DNA of 64,000 bases from Pelodera strongyloides (Eukaryota > Nematoda > Chromadorea > Rhabditida > Rhabditidae). Of the stretch, positions 1-11,900 are shown piece after piece (position 1 is the stretch's first letter; every line of letters begins with the position of its first letter). Below the pieces are notes generated by a model. The model made no database searches, was not told where the DNA came from, and saw only the letters and a list, made by a program, of their open reading frames with translations. The stretch lies in assembly GCA_036852015.1 (NCBI GenBank), contig JAANDG010000463.1, forward strand, positions 32,501 to 96,500, read 5' to 3'. Both the position numbers and the translations under genes were made by a program.

Positions 1-2775
1 CGAGACTCTGGAGAATGATGCTCTGCACATATACCGGACAATAGTACACGATTGGAGACACCTTTTGTACACGCCAACGGAAGGCCCTAAGCAGAAATGA
101 GAGGTGATAAACGTGTATTCGAATACACACAAACAAACAAACAACAACGTCGTGAATGGAATTTAAAGGGTTGAGGCACCAGGTAGGGATTTGGTGGCTC
201 TCCCGTGATTATTATGTACATTGTCACATTGAGAGGAACACACTAGACTACTACACTACGTCGCGAGTGGGACGAGTCGACTACGTACTACACGAGCTCC
301 TCGGTGTTAAAGCGGTACTGCACGTGGTTTTTGAAACCCATATTCAAATCGTTTCAAAGCCCACATCCCATACCGCTTTAAGGTCGAACCTAAGTAGAGG
401 AGCTCGTGCAGCACATCTATAAGCAGCCGTAGGCCGCGCCACGGACATTCTTGACGACCCACCAAGGGGCTTCATCATTTGAGTCCAAGGCACAAAACGG
501 CACATGAGACAGATAAAAAAGGGCACGGGTGTGTGAACACCGTGCGGTTGGGGGGACAGATCCACTGGCACCCTAGCGGGTACCATAGCGGATCTTGCGG
601 GTGGGGGGTCAGCTCTCGGGGACCCGGCATCTCATTTATGTAGAACTTAACTTACATCTCAATCTCAATTCACAAAACAAATACTCTTAATCGAGATGCC
701 GAATCCCTTGAATTAGTACAGTTACATATACAAAGAAATGTTGGTAGATCATATTGACTATGCACAATCATATCACTAATCACTAGGTCAATCGATCACA
801 AATGCAGATATACTGAATGGTATGAGTTTAGAAAAGAAAAAGTTTGTAAAACAAAGTACAAGAGTATTGTGTGGAGAAAAGCACGCCGTATTGATAATGA
901 GAGAGATTGACAAATTGTAGTATACAAAGAAAGTTAAGAAATAAAATATACAGCACACTTTCCTATGCAAATGAATCAAAAGAAAACAAAAACATATTAA
1001 TTAGTACCGGTCATTTGGAGGATTGTGATTGGAATATAGAATACAAAATGTATAAAGGGACAGGAGTCGTCCTGCACTAAAAAGGAATGATACAGACCCT
1101 CCTTGTCGCCTAATTTGCATAGATTAGAGTCAGAGAGATAGAAGGTTCGACGACAAGGAGAGCAGTTTCTGACGACCCGAAGTCAACACCTAATATGAAT
1201 AATCGACAAACATAAAGCTGAGAGCAGCATCAATCAAATGACGTAACTGAGAGAGTAAATGCACAAATGAATAGGGAGAGAGGCTGACTTTAACACGCAC
1301 ACCGCACCACCTTAGCAGAAGTAGATTACCCGGGGTATAAAGGAGGAGAGGATGAGTCCCTGATCAACAACAACACACACGGAGTAAGAGGGGCAGACCC
1401 GTGCCCAGACCGAAATGATCAGAATCATATCAATTAGCGCTTATTAGAATATACAAATATATAATAATAATATCGTACAATCTGAGACGAAAGTTCCCGC
1501 ATTTCAAGAGAGATGATGAGAGAGACTAAGCAATGAAGTACACTAAATGAATCATCGAATATGAATAGAACAACAAATCAATCGGTGCTTTTCTGTCTTT
1601 TGCACATACCATATAAGTACCCAGAACGAACGTAACGAGATGAAGACACCCCTAAATGGGCCGCTCAAGCAAGGCGAACACCGCTAACAACAAGGCTTCT
1701 AGACACGCTTCGAGGGTTGGGGACTCCCTAACCAGCACACTGACACTCCTCAGGGAGGGAGCTAGTCAAAGTTAAGGGAGATACCAGTGTGCTAATTAGG
1801 AGAGTCCTAATTATACTTGTAATATAAAGAGCATCACAAATTGACTGACGGATATTTGGCAACTGTAATGCAAAGTTTTGACGGACACCGCGATTGCTGC
1901 GCGCACATTTACATTACAAAGGACAACGCAATGCAATGAGAATTATTACCGCACAGGAATCGCAGTGGCCAAAAGTTGCGTGAACGCGTTTCCTTGGAAA
2001 TGTGTCCCATTAAATGTAATACAAAAAGATGCAAACTGGACACATAACAAGGAAACCACGTCACTGCATTAAAAATAAAACTAGGAAAATATGACTAAAT
2101 GTTTGTAATGACAAGATGACAACAACAAACACTATACTCGAATGAACCGCTATGCAAATGAGAGAGAGAGAGAGAGGCATGGGTGGAGAAACTAGAGAAG
2201 ACAGAGAGTGGCATCGAATGGCTTGGAACCTAGCTCAACACTTACATGTACATAATATACAAGGCGAGAGAAAATAAATACAAAAAAAAAGAACACGTTT
2301 TGAGTTTGATTGGTTTGCTGGCGGCGGAAAACAGATCAAATGTAATCCGCCCGAATGGAAATTAAACTAGAGATCGAGTGGTGAAATCTCTCCGTGTCCA
2401 GGTAGATGTTATGTCTCTTCACTAGATGAAATGGTTTTTCCAAGGAGAGGGAGACGTGATGGGGAGGAACGAAATCCTCCCCAACAACGTCAAGAACCTC
2501 CGCAATGCACAAGTTGAGAGCGGACACGGAGAGAACAATCGGACTATGAACAATCGGGGGAAGAAAAACTCTAGATGGGTGCTACCACTACCCCCACATA
2601 CACATACACGACGACGAAGCTGTTTTCTGCAAGGACCTTCCTCTTAGTCTGAAGAGGACCCGAACCACACATCTCAGTTCTCTATTCAAATAAAGGCAAG
2701 TGAAACAGATGTGGTGTCCGGGACCCACGCGGCCCTCATTGGGAAGGTGTTCTTATGATGAGGGCCGCGTTGGAT
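1..2775. other. No gene recognised; left flank
   Basis: I see no supported exon in this stretch on either strand. Open frames are short and lack a family motif or paired splice sites. It holds a short inverted-repeat element near 307-381, a (GA)n run near 2160-2176 and an imperfect inverted pair of GC-rich words near 1700-1800. It lies downstream of the minus-strand SERTA-like gene, so part of 2300-2775 may be its 3' UTR. Confidence 0.5.
307..381. repeat. Short MITE copy with TTAAAGCGG termini
   Basis: A 75-bp palindromic element starts TTAAAGCGGTACTGC and ends CATACCGCTTTAA. The inner arms carry GGTTTTTGAAACC and its imperfect complement. An extra inverted pair, ACGAGCTCCTC near 289 and GAGGAGCTCGT near 398, flanks it. 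It belongs to the same family as the longer copies at 32423, 33399, 38985, 51639, 57551 and 61907, and lacks their middle section with the ATGCAAATGAG word. Confidence 0.7.
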
Positions 2776-4131
2776 TTAGGCCTGCATGAGCAGTTCGGAG
2801 TGCAGGTGTGGGGCGAAGAGCGAGGAAAGCTCACGCGAAGACAACCAACTCTGTCCCAGAGGGTTCGACTCCAGGTCGTCCAGGTGACCCCAGATCGAGG
2901 ACATCGACGAAGAGCCAGAGGCCCCGCCCGACGAACGGTCGTCGACGAGCGAAGAGCCGCGGGCGCTGAGAGGAGCGCCCCAGCCGCCCGCATCGGACGA
3001 GACCCCCGACGACGACGCGCAAGACGACGAAGACGACACCACCGAACAGCCCCACCACGAACCAAACGCCTCCTGAAACACAACCACTTATAGTTTATAG
3101 TTTGATGGAAAAGTCCCGGTATACGTCCAGAATGCACAGCATGCCTAATGCCCCAGTAACTCTACCTGAATGGAATTGAGAGGCTGTGGTGCGGTGGCGG
3201 GTTGATGCCAATCGGATGACTCGGCCTGCCAACTATTCGATGACACAGCGGAAGACACAGAGACTGGAGCAGAAGTCGGCGGCAGGGTGGCAGGCGCTGG
3301 AGCGGATTCGACAGGGCGCACGGACTGCGGCTGAGGCCAGGGACACTCGTCCACCTCCATGCGACAACCGTTGCTGTGGTCGTCAACCAGTGAACAGTAC
3401 AACTCCTCGTCGTCGAGCAGTTCAAGATCCCTCTGCAGAACAGACATTTAGAAATGGAAAAAGAGCAGATTATGAGAAAATAATAAAAAATCACACAAAG
3501 GGAATAAAGGAAAGTCCTAGACAATCCAGGATGCAGTACCTGCAGGGACTTGATCGTGTTATAGACGAGGAGATGTTTCCTAAGGGGATGATCGCGTTGG
3601 GATTGGAGCTTGCCTACGGAAATGTCCAAAAGACGTCTCCGGGCGGCTCGTTCGGCTTCCCGTTCAGAAGAGGACCGCGTCGACGCACTACAAATGTGCA
3701 AATATATTGATTTGTTACGAAATAACCAAATCGATAAAAAGTACCTATGAAATTCGGCAGTATTGTGTAATCCAGTAATGAAATAGAGGAACGTGATTAC
3801 GTGATTTAACAAATAAACTTACGATGAGCGAATGGAATCAACAGAAGATGACAAAATTGAATCCTCCGAATTGGAACCAACGCACGGCCTAGAAAATTGG
3901 AACCATAAATAGGAATTTAGGAATAGAACAATAAACATTGCTACATCAGAACATATTTAAAAGGCAATACAATCATATACTTTAATCAATAATAATACAA
4001 TAAGGTGAAAGGTCAAACACCAACCTCGCGGCAATGGGCTGGGGACCCGCTTGCGACTGCTGGCATGGCGGCCGCAAACTGGAGGGCACCTCATAAAAGA
4101 GGTCATCCGAAGAGGATTCCATTGCGCACAT
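2776..4131 (-). CDS. SERTA-motif protein, probable transcriptional co-regulator
   Basis: The model has four exons on the minus strand: 4131-4025, 3687-3540, 3432-3166 and 3072-2776, giving 272 residues with consistent phases. The start is the ATG before CAMESSSDD; an in-frame ATG further upstream is possible. Residues about 52-90 fit the SERTA pattern: LLDIS, KLQ, then PLRKHLLVYNTIKSLQ. Known SERTA proteins (SERTAD1-4, fly Taranis) are nuclear co-regulators of E2F and cyclin-linked transcription. An acidic stretch follows (LELLDDEELY), then a Pro/Ser/Ala-rich region and a Ser/Gly-rich C-terminus ending near HSELLMQA, which resembles an activation-domain layout. The exon chain is strong. The family call rests on one short motif and is inference. 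I know of no well-studied nematode counterpart. Confidence 0.72.
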
Positions 4132-7100
4132 CGTTGAAGAGAGGGTAGCGGAATAACACGGCACCAGTAACACCATCGTAGAGAAATACCCAGTATAACA
4201 AATACAAAAAAGGAAAAGAAACTCTGAAAATGAAATGGATGAGTCACCGTGCAATGAAACTTGCCAAGCAATTGAAACGACGGCATGTTATATAAAGTTG
4301 AGACTGAGATTGAGATATAGAGTTATTTCCCAACTCCGGTATAATATTGTGTGGACTGTGAACATCTCTGTGGAAACGAGAACCGGTCGACAAGAAGGAT
4401 CGTAGGTGCGAGCACGGCGACAGCACCCCCATCGATAATGGCGAGTGAGAGGGGGTAGGCGTTGCCGCGACGCACAACCGCTCTGCGCATACACTAGGTC
4501 GCACACACAAACTGGGTCTGTGCATTGGGAAGAAAGGGGGGATGGAAGGGAGAAAGATGAGAAGGGTAACATTTGAGGGACCGGGTAAAACGAAGCACGG
4601 GTGTAGTCAAGTCATCGTTTGGAGGACCACTGCGTGCGTGCGTCAAAAGGCTTGTTATAGATAGTTAGCCTTCTAGGATAAATGATCAGCCGCAATTCAT
4701 AGTTCAGTTTTAGTATTCGAGCTCTATTGGTAGATGTGGATAAGGAGCTTCGTCATGGCCGCCTAGCCGGTGTATCAGAATGTATTTCCACCTAACAACC
4801 GCAGTATGCAAGATATGCAGAAGAACTTCGTTTCTCCCACAATATTCGCGCAAACACAGCGACGCCCGTCCACAGCCCGTTGCGAGCTCTATTCTGAGCA
4901 TTGGGGGCTGGTTGTAAGGGGCGGGAGAGCGCTCTCTGTCCCATTCTTCGAAATCTCCGAGTCTCCGCATGCGTTCGTGCACTATTCCACTCCCTGTCTG
5001 GGCACATGTGTCTAAGGTATCTCGATCTTTCGCTGCTCGCCTGCGTCAAAATCTTTTTGATTCACTGGGAGACCTCCGTCTTTCTCTCATCGCCTGTGTC
5101 AAATCTTCTCGATTCGCTGCTTTATCATCGTATCTGCGCCATTTGCTGCTCCTTCGCTCCCCGTATAGGCTCCTTCTCTCCGTCACGAGGAGGAATCCAC
5201 ACACTGACGTCTCTCTGAAGTCTGCTTCTCTATGTCAGGAGCAGTAATCCATTTTCTGACTTTTCTCATCTTCGTTACCATCCCTGCGTCTAACTATGAT
5301 TTCGCCATCTAGTATCTCGTGTTTCCCTGCGTCGATGCCGTAATCAACTCCCTCCCTAACGTCACGCGCTCTGTATAGGCAAAAAGATGTAAACAGGGAC
5401 CGAGGGGCCTACAAATACTGAACATAAAATGTTCTTCAACGTGGGAAAAGCAACAATGCTCAAGGAATAAACTAAAAGTAAAACTGAATATAGAAAAAGA
5501 TAAGACTATGCTCCAGTAATATATGGTGTATGACTCGATGGGAATCATGAATATTGAGGGGAAAACTTTGCTAGAATGTATGCTCTCGAATATTAAAGAT
5601 GAAAAAGCCATTTATAATCCAACATGGACTTTCCCACTCTATAAGAAACTAGCATTAGGTGAAAGAAGATGTGTGTTAAGAGTTGTAACACTACAAACTA
5701 CAGAAAATTGTCATCATCAGCGATGGTGGCTCTCTCGCGGTTCGACTGAGTGTAGGCAGAAGGAAAGTGACTTTCCACTGGGCACTGACTTTATTTTCTC
5801 GTTGATTCTTTTTGTCCCATTCTCAACGTCGGATAATAACTAACTGACGTGCATGGGTTTCTGCAATTTTATGTTGTCTTTCTTTATAATATAAATGTCT
5901 TCATTAATGGTTTCCTTTTTTGAAAGTGTCTTTAATATTTCTTTATAAAGTAAATGATTTTTGCACACCATCTGATTGAGGGTGCGATGCAAACAAGATC
6001 AAGGTGGGTAGTCTTCGCATCTTCGCTGGCACTTTTAATTTTTTTAATATAAGTTTTGTCTTCTTGGCAGAAATACCTCGCGAAGCCGGATATTGTGCAT
6101 AACAAATATAACAATCGTTTTCTATAAGACTATAAAACGATTCCTTGAAGATAAATCATGCGAACGTTTTCGAAAAGAAGCTAAGGATATTACCATCTAG
6201 GGGGAACAATTTTGGTTCAGATCTGTCCACGCATAAAGAAAAATAAAGCTGCCAAACAGATGTCTAGATACACAAAAACCCAGAACCTAGAAACCTAGAA
6301 TCTGGATAAAAAATGACACGTCATAAGAGCGCGCAACGGAGCGATAGCACCGTCCTAAGAGGGTGTGGGTACAAAACAAACGAATATGAGTTGAAATTGT
6401 TGAAGATTTCCCCTTCGCTTTAACTGTTAGGAGTCGAGGGACGAATTAAAAGATGACCACAGACCAGTAGAAGACTTCCTACATACATTGCGCTTGGTAG
6501 CTACCTTGAAAAATACATTTACGAACACAGAATTGCAAAACAAAGAAGCTGGAAAGATAATAAATGGAAATTATAAAAATAATAAAATAAAAATAAAAAA
6601 TAAGTCGGATCGAGTATAACACACTGAAAAGGTCCTCAAACGCGGATAAATGTATACGGTACTTGGCATATTGCCCGGCAAAGGTGTATCACCGGGAATT
6701 TTTTTGGAGAACCAAAAATTTGCGCACGATCGTGTTTGTCTGTTTACGTTTGTGCATATTATAAATACTTTGTTGCATAGGAATTTCAGTGCCGGATACT
6801 TCTATGAGCACTTTGCCCTTTAATACAGACGGACGTAAAGCTCTTTAAGTTTCATGTCCAAATGGTTGCGGGCCGTCGGATCGAAATAAGCAGCGAACCG
6901 AAAACCCGCATACTTTCGCGTTTACAGAGAGCGCCAAAGACAAGAAAGTTGTCTGGTTTTTCGGATTCCGGTGTTCCCAATTCGAGCGCTCTCTTTGTTT
7001 ATGCGTTTTCACAGTTTCGAATAATATTCACTATTGTTGATTCCCACCAATTGATTCCCTTCAATCCTTTCTCAACGTATTTTTTTTTCATCTAATTGTT

Positions 7101-7155
7101 TTGCTTTTTATTTTTATTGTTTAGTTCGGCTCAGGGTTTATGAAAGTATTGTAAT
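4132..7155. other. Intergenic region, no gene recognised
   Basis: The region lies between the divergently oriented SERTA-like gene (minus) and the FAM162-like gene (plus), so it should contain both promoters. I found no exon with a family motif. Around 5015-5250 there are loosely repeated CT-rich words (TCG, CTGC, CTTCG variants), and 6545-6600 is very A/T-rich. Open frames here are short and look like chance. Confidence 0.5.
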
Positions 7156-8437
7156 ATGTTGGCGCGTGTATCACAAGGGATTTTCACGCGTCCAATTCTT
7201 CTCTCCTCGATAAGAAGATCCCTTTCTTCACAGGCGCCCACTCCAGCCAAGAAGGTTAGTTTTAGTTTCCGTATTTGATTAAGATGTATGTGACATATTC
7301 AATATAAAGCGCAAAATCGTAAAACAACTAAATTAATGTATAGGCGTCACTTGTCTGTTTTGTAGAGCGATTTCCAATAATGGGTCTTGTATGTCGTAGC
7401 TAGTTTTTTATTCATATTTACCACATGGGTAAGTTACAGTTACGACAAGTGATGCAGATAGCTCATATGAGTGCTATAATAATGATATTAGCTTGCCAGC
7501 CAAGCGTACCCCACCCAATGCTCCAACATTTAAATGACGCTTTATGTCGTTTCATTCACTTTCAACAAAACGTTTCTGTTCTATCTCTATTATTCCAGCC
7601 CGAGACTGAACTTGAGGGACATCGTCCTCTGTACGCGACTAAGGCCAAGTTTGAACAACATCAGAAGGAGCAAAGGTCGCAGTCTGCAGGCGCTGGTTTG
7701 TAATAGTTCGATTTTATAGGAAGTCGAACTAACTGGGCCTGAAAATTGAAGGCGTTCTGACTTCGTGCCGTGCTCTTCCACACTTGAAGTTCTTCGGTAT
7801 AATCTTGTTTACCTACGCTCGTTATGCGTCCACAAATTGTTTATTTATAATTAAGATATTCTCTCCTGTTTACCCAATCCTTTCGATAACATCATGAATA
7901 TATTTTCCTTTAGAGCATGGACACAAACCTACCCCACTTCAGAGGAAATTCCTGGTCCTAACTAGTATCTACAAGAATGCTAGTGAGATTCCCGAATACG
8001 TACAGTAAGTTGCTTTCTTCGTTCTCAGTGAAAGGTGTCATTTGTGCATTTAGTCATAATCCTTTGTTAGTGCGATAGCGCTAACATGGTTTGGGTTTAT
8101 CATAAATTGGCTGGACAGCTGGACTGTTGGACTCACCTCCCATATGTACTAATATTGAGTTTCTCTTCCACTTCCACAGTTTCGGGAGTCATCTAAGAGT
8201 GTATGCTTGGTGCCTTTGTAAACCTAATAACCAGATGACCACCCATGGAGCATCCATTTTTCAATTTCCTTCGATTCTAGGCACGGCACGATGAACAGAA
8301 TGCATGACCGAATGCGTGTCGTCTTCATTATTGTCGGTTGTCTGACCTTCTTCACCATTTTCTTCGTAATTGAATCAGTGAATGCTGCTAGGATTGCTAG
8401 AGATCGTGCTGCTGGTAAAGTTGTGACCAAGCTATAA
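7156..8437 (+). CDS. FAM162/UPF0389 family mitochondrial membrane protein
   Basis: Four exons (7156-7254, 7599-7695, 7914-8004, 8281-8437) give 147 residues. The N-terminus (MLARVSQGIFTRPILL, then Arg/Ser-rich with no acidic residue) looks like a mitochondrial targeting peptide. The family core follows: GHKPTPLQRKFLVLTSIYK, then EIPEYV, then GTMNRMHDRMRV leading into one hydrophobic segment (about residues 108-125). Human FAM162A is a small mitochondrial membrane protein linked to hypoxia-induced death; the nematode members are uncharacterised UPF0389 proteins. Length and domain order fit the family. All junctions are GT-AG with matching phases. A possible poly(A) signal AATAAA sits at 8731, shortly before the PGAP1 start. 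Confidence 0.88.
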
Positions 8438-8730
8438 AGCGGGCGTGTTCCAATGGATCTTTTCATAACTATGTATATTCGATGTTTAGGCTTAGTCTAG
8501 TCCTTATTGTAATCAAGTTATTCGTGTTGTATTATGATATTGTTTTTAAATCGGTGATATTCTCTATTGTAATTTTTTCTAAATGAGGTAGGGTAACGAA
8601 GAGCTGATTTTTATCGAGTTTTTTTACGCGAATATAGAATTTAGTGCTTACAGTTGCGGTGCGTTTACTATGACGATATTAGTGGATAATAGATATTACG
8701 TTATGTGTATTGTCAAGGGTTTTAGTGAAT

Positions 8731-8736
8731 AATAAA
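8731..8736 (+). terminator. Candidate poly(A) signal of the FAM162-like gene
   Basis: AATAAA lies 294 bp after the FAM162-like stop codon and 175 bp before the PGAP1 start codon. It is the only clear signal in this short gap, so it probably ends the upstream transcript. The hexamer is common in A/T-rich DNA, hence moderate confidence. Confidence 0.4.
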
Positions 8737-8910
8737 TTTACATACTTCAAAATCGCGAGTCCTTGTCATTCATTCCAGTGGTTGTTTTCCGTTGAAAATA
8801 TTTTATCATATTTGTATTTTCTCATTTCGTGACGTTTGTTGCACATTGTCAAGCCAGGTTTATACTATAATTAACTGATTAACAACTATACATGATACCT
8901 TATTTAGTGA

Positions 8911-11900
8911 ATGGAAGAACGGTCACGGGATGGTTTTCGTCTCAGCCGATCGATGTACGTTACAGGATGCAGCATTCTAGTCGGAATAGGATTCTTCTAC
9001 GTTCTATACTTGACACATTTGGAAGTAAATAAGGAGAATGGATGCCAAATGACATATATGTGGAGGCGAATTTCGATGATTGTGAGTCTTTTCACCGAAT
9101 TTTTCACTATTTCTGCATTGCACATAGGACCTGGACCTGCCACTTGCCCGAAGTGTTTAAGTGAAAGTTTATTCTTTTTAGCCTGTCACTGTGGAAAATA
9201 ACACCGTCTCGTCCTATGGGCTATATCGATATCACGAGGGACCAAGGGACAGTGTCTTGTGAGTTCTTTCCTCTTTTGAGTATATGTGACTGCCCGCTGC
9301 GGTGACTATATACGACAAATGAGTCCTGCTGGCAGTGTCGAGAGGGAATCATGGGCGATCCCTCCTGGACCTAGCCCGAAGCCCGAAGACGTCGAGCAAT
9401 TTGTCATCTGAAACTCGTCGATGTGCGCAGGACCTCTGCGGAACATGTCATAAGCAAACCCTGAATTTGAACTCCTTGAATAAAGGTGCACGCTCTTGAA
9501 GCGTAAAAGATATTTAATTTATTCATTCAATAAATGTTTTAGCGTTTCATCTCCGGAAACCATACCCGTGCTGTTTATTCCGGGAAGTGGTGGATCTGCG
9601 GCTCAGGTTTGTCGATTTTTAGGTTAAATATTTGTTCAAGTGCTTAGTTAGAAATTGGTAAGATTCAGATATCTTCGTTCTGCGTTCGTCGTTTTTTAAA
9701 TATTACCTAGTCTTTTAGGTTCGATCGATGGCCTCCGTCATGCTCAATAAGACACTCCTGAGTAATCTACCGTATTCCTACCATTTTTATGCGGCCGATT
9801 TTAATGAGGTAAGCGTTATTGTGCATTTCTATGTATGGAAATGATTACTCAACGCCATAGTGGTTTTTGGTTAAATTTAAAAAGGCGGAAGGCGGTAATT
9901 TCAAATGAATAATTGACTGAAAGTGACAGCAAACCAAGTAACGAATTTTCAGGAGTTGTCTTTTCTCAGTGGACTCACTCTCGATCGACAACGCAATTTT
10001 GTTGTTCAGTGCATCGAGAAAATCTTTCAAATATATGAAACGGACTCGTTCAGCGTAGATAAGGTAGGATTTGTAGGATTCACGTTTATTATTGGTTGTT
10101 AGAGTATATATTAATATTATTTGTAATGGTTATGTGTTAAAGTTCAGTGTTCAGGACAATAACGAACACTTAATTACACCCATTTTAATCATTTCTTTTT
10201 GTTTCAGATAGTGCTGGTTGGCCATTCGTTTGGCGGAACTGTCGCCGTTTCTTTGCCGATTCATCCGCGTTTCGATCCTCGGAAGGTGGATCTAATCATT
10301 ACGATATCATCGCCATTGGCAATGCCTCGTAAGTCGTTTGCTAATTTAGTGTGTTCATTAGCTGCGCTAAGGTCCTTTATTGATCAAAATTAGTTTTTTT
10401 TTTTAAATGAATTGCTAGCTAGTCGGTCTGCGCACGCAATAAAATCGTCTAATCAGTTACATTACGAATCTAATCTTGTGTATAGAATAGTAGAAAGTAG
10501 GCCAATGATCAAGACTATCTTATGAGGGTAACTAGTTTTAGTTTGCGGACCACTTAACTAGTTTTATATTTAAATTTAAGATTTGTTCACGTGTGATATT
10601 ATGAATTACAGCTGTGAACACCGACTCTTCCCTGTTAAAATACTACGCTGATCTCAAGAAGTTGTGGAAAGAGGGTGACGCCCTTTCTCACATTGGTGTT
10701 GTGGCATATTCTGGCGGAGTCAAGGATTTTCAAGTTCCAGATAGGTTAGAATAATTTGAATAATTTTGGAACGTTTCTTAGAATAATTAGAATAATAATT
10801 AGGAAACTATTCTGCGTTAATCTATGCATGTGGGTTTGAGTGGTCAGTCGCTAAGAAGTGAACCTCTAATCTTTTGGGATGTGAACTGTTTGCTCGTTCA
10901 ATGTTACGTGTCAATGTATATTGGAAATTATGAGTACTTCTCCTTCTCGTAACGAATCTAGAGTCTTCGCGCTTTATTTATTTATATATTACATAACACC
11001 ACAGGGTGTGCATCACAAATATAAGATGAAGAGAAAGTAGTATATAACTCTCGTGTCGTTCATTGGCAAGGTTTTAATTAGTAAAACAATGGAATATCAA
11101 GCTAATTATGCAGTTTGTTTGAAACATAGTGTTGTTGTCTGTGCTTGAAAGCTTCGTACAGTTTTATGATATACGATAGTTTTTGTGTGTTCTGAATTAA
11201 TATTTTTGTTTATCTTTAAGGAAAGGTCAGCTTTCAGTCGTTTCGTTCCGTGTAGAAAGTGAACGTGAACTCTACACTTTTGGGGGAGGGTTGTAGTTTT
11301 GTTTTATAGTTAGAAGCCATCTTTAATGTAAGAAATTATCTAAATATAGAAAGTGTTCTCTAGGCTGGCCGATTCGTCTTCCCTGCTTCCCTTTGAAGAT
11401 GCACCATTTCTACCGAGTTGGTCCATTCCGAGAGTCAATCTGGACGCAGACCATTTGTGTGCACTCTGGTGTAATCAGCTAGTCAGGTAACAATACTTGC
11501 AACTTTATTGTATTATTATTTATTATTATTATTATTATTATCAGTGAGTTGAGTGAGTGTAGACAATAATGACTACGTGCGTGCTGTATATTATTATCAT
11601 TTTTGTTTTGTGTTGTCGCATAGTTACTACGCGTTTTTTTTTGGTACTAGGTACTGGCTGGGGTGTCTTGCCGACTTTCTTGAGCGGTTGTCCATGGGTT
11701 TTGAGTGTTTCGAGTGACTTGCATTGCGATTTGATCAATAATTTCTGTTTTTTTGTTCGGCTGTTGCAATTTGGTTCCCATTCAGGCATCAAACCCGTTT
11801 ATTGGAAGCATACGGTAGAGCTTGGAACACGAAAGCAATTGGAAGGGATGTAGTCAAAGATTTCTATTCGAAACTGTTGAAGGTTTGCCTTTGCATCCGT

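Noticed and set aside
2755..3093. Plus-strand Arg-rich open frame
   Set aside because: It is the antisense shadow of the Ser/Gly-rich last exon of the minus-strand SERTA-like gene.
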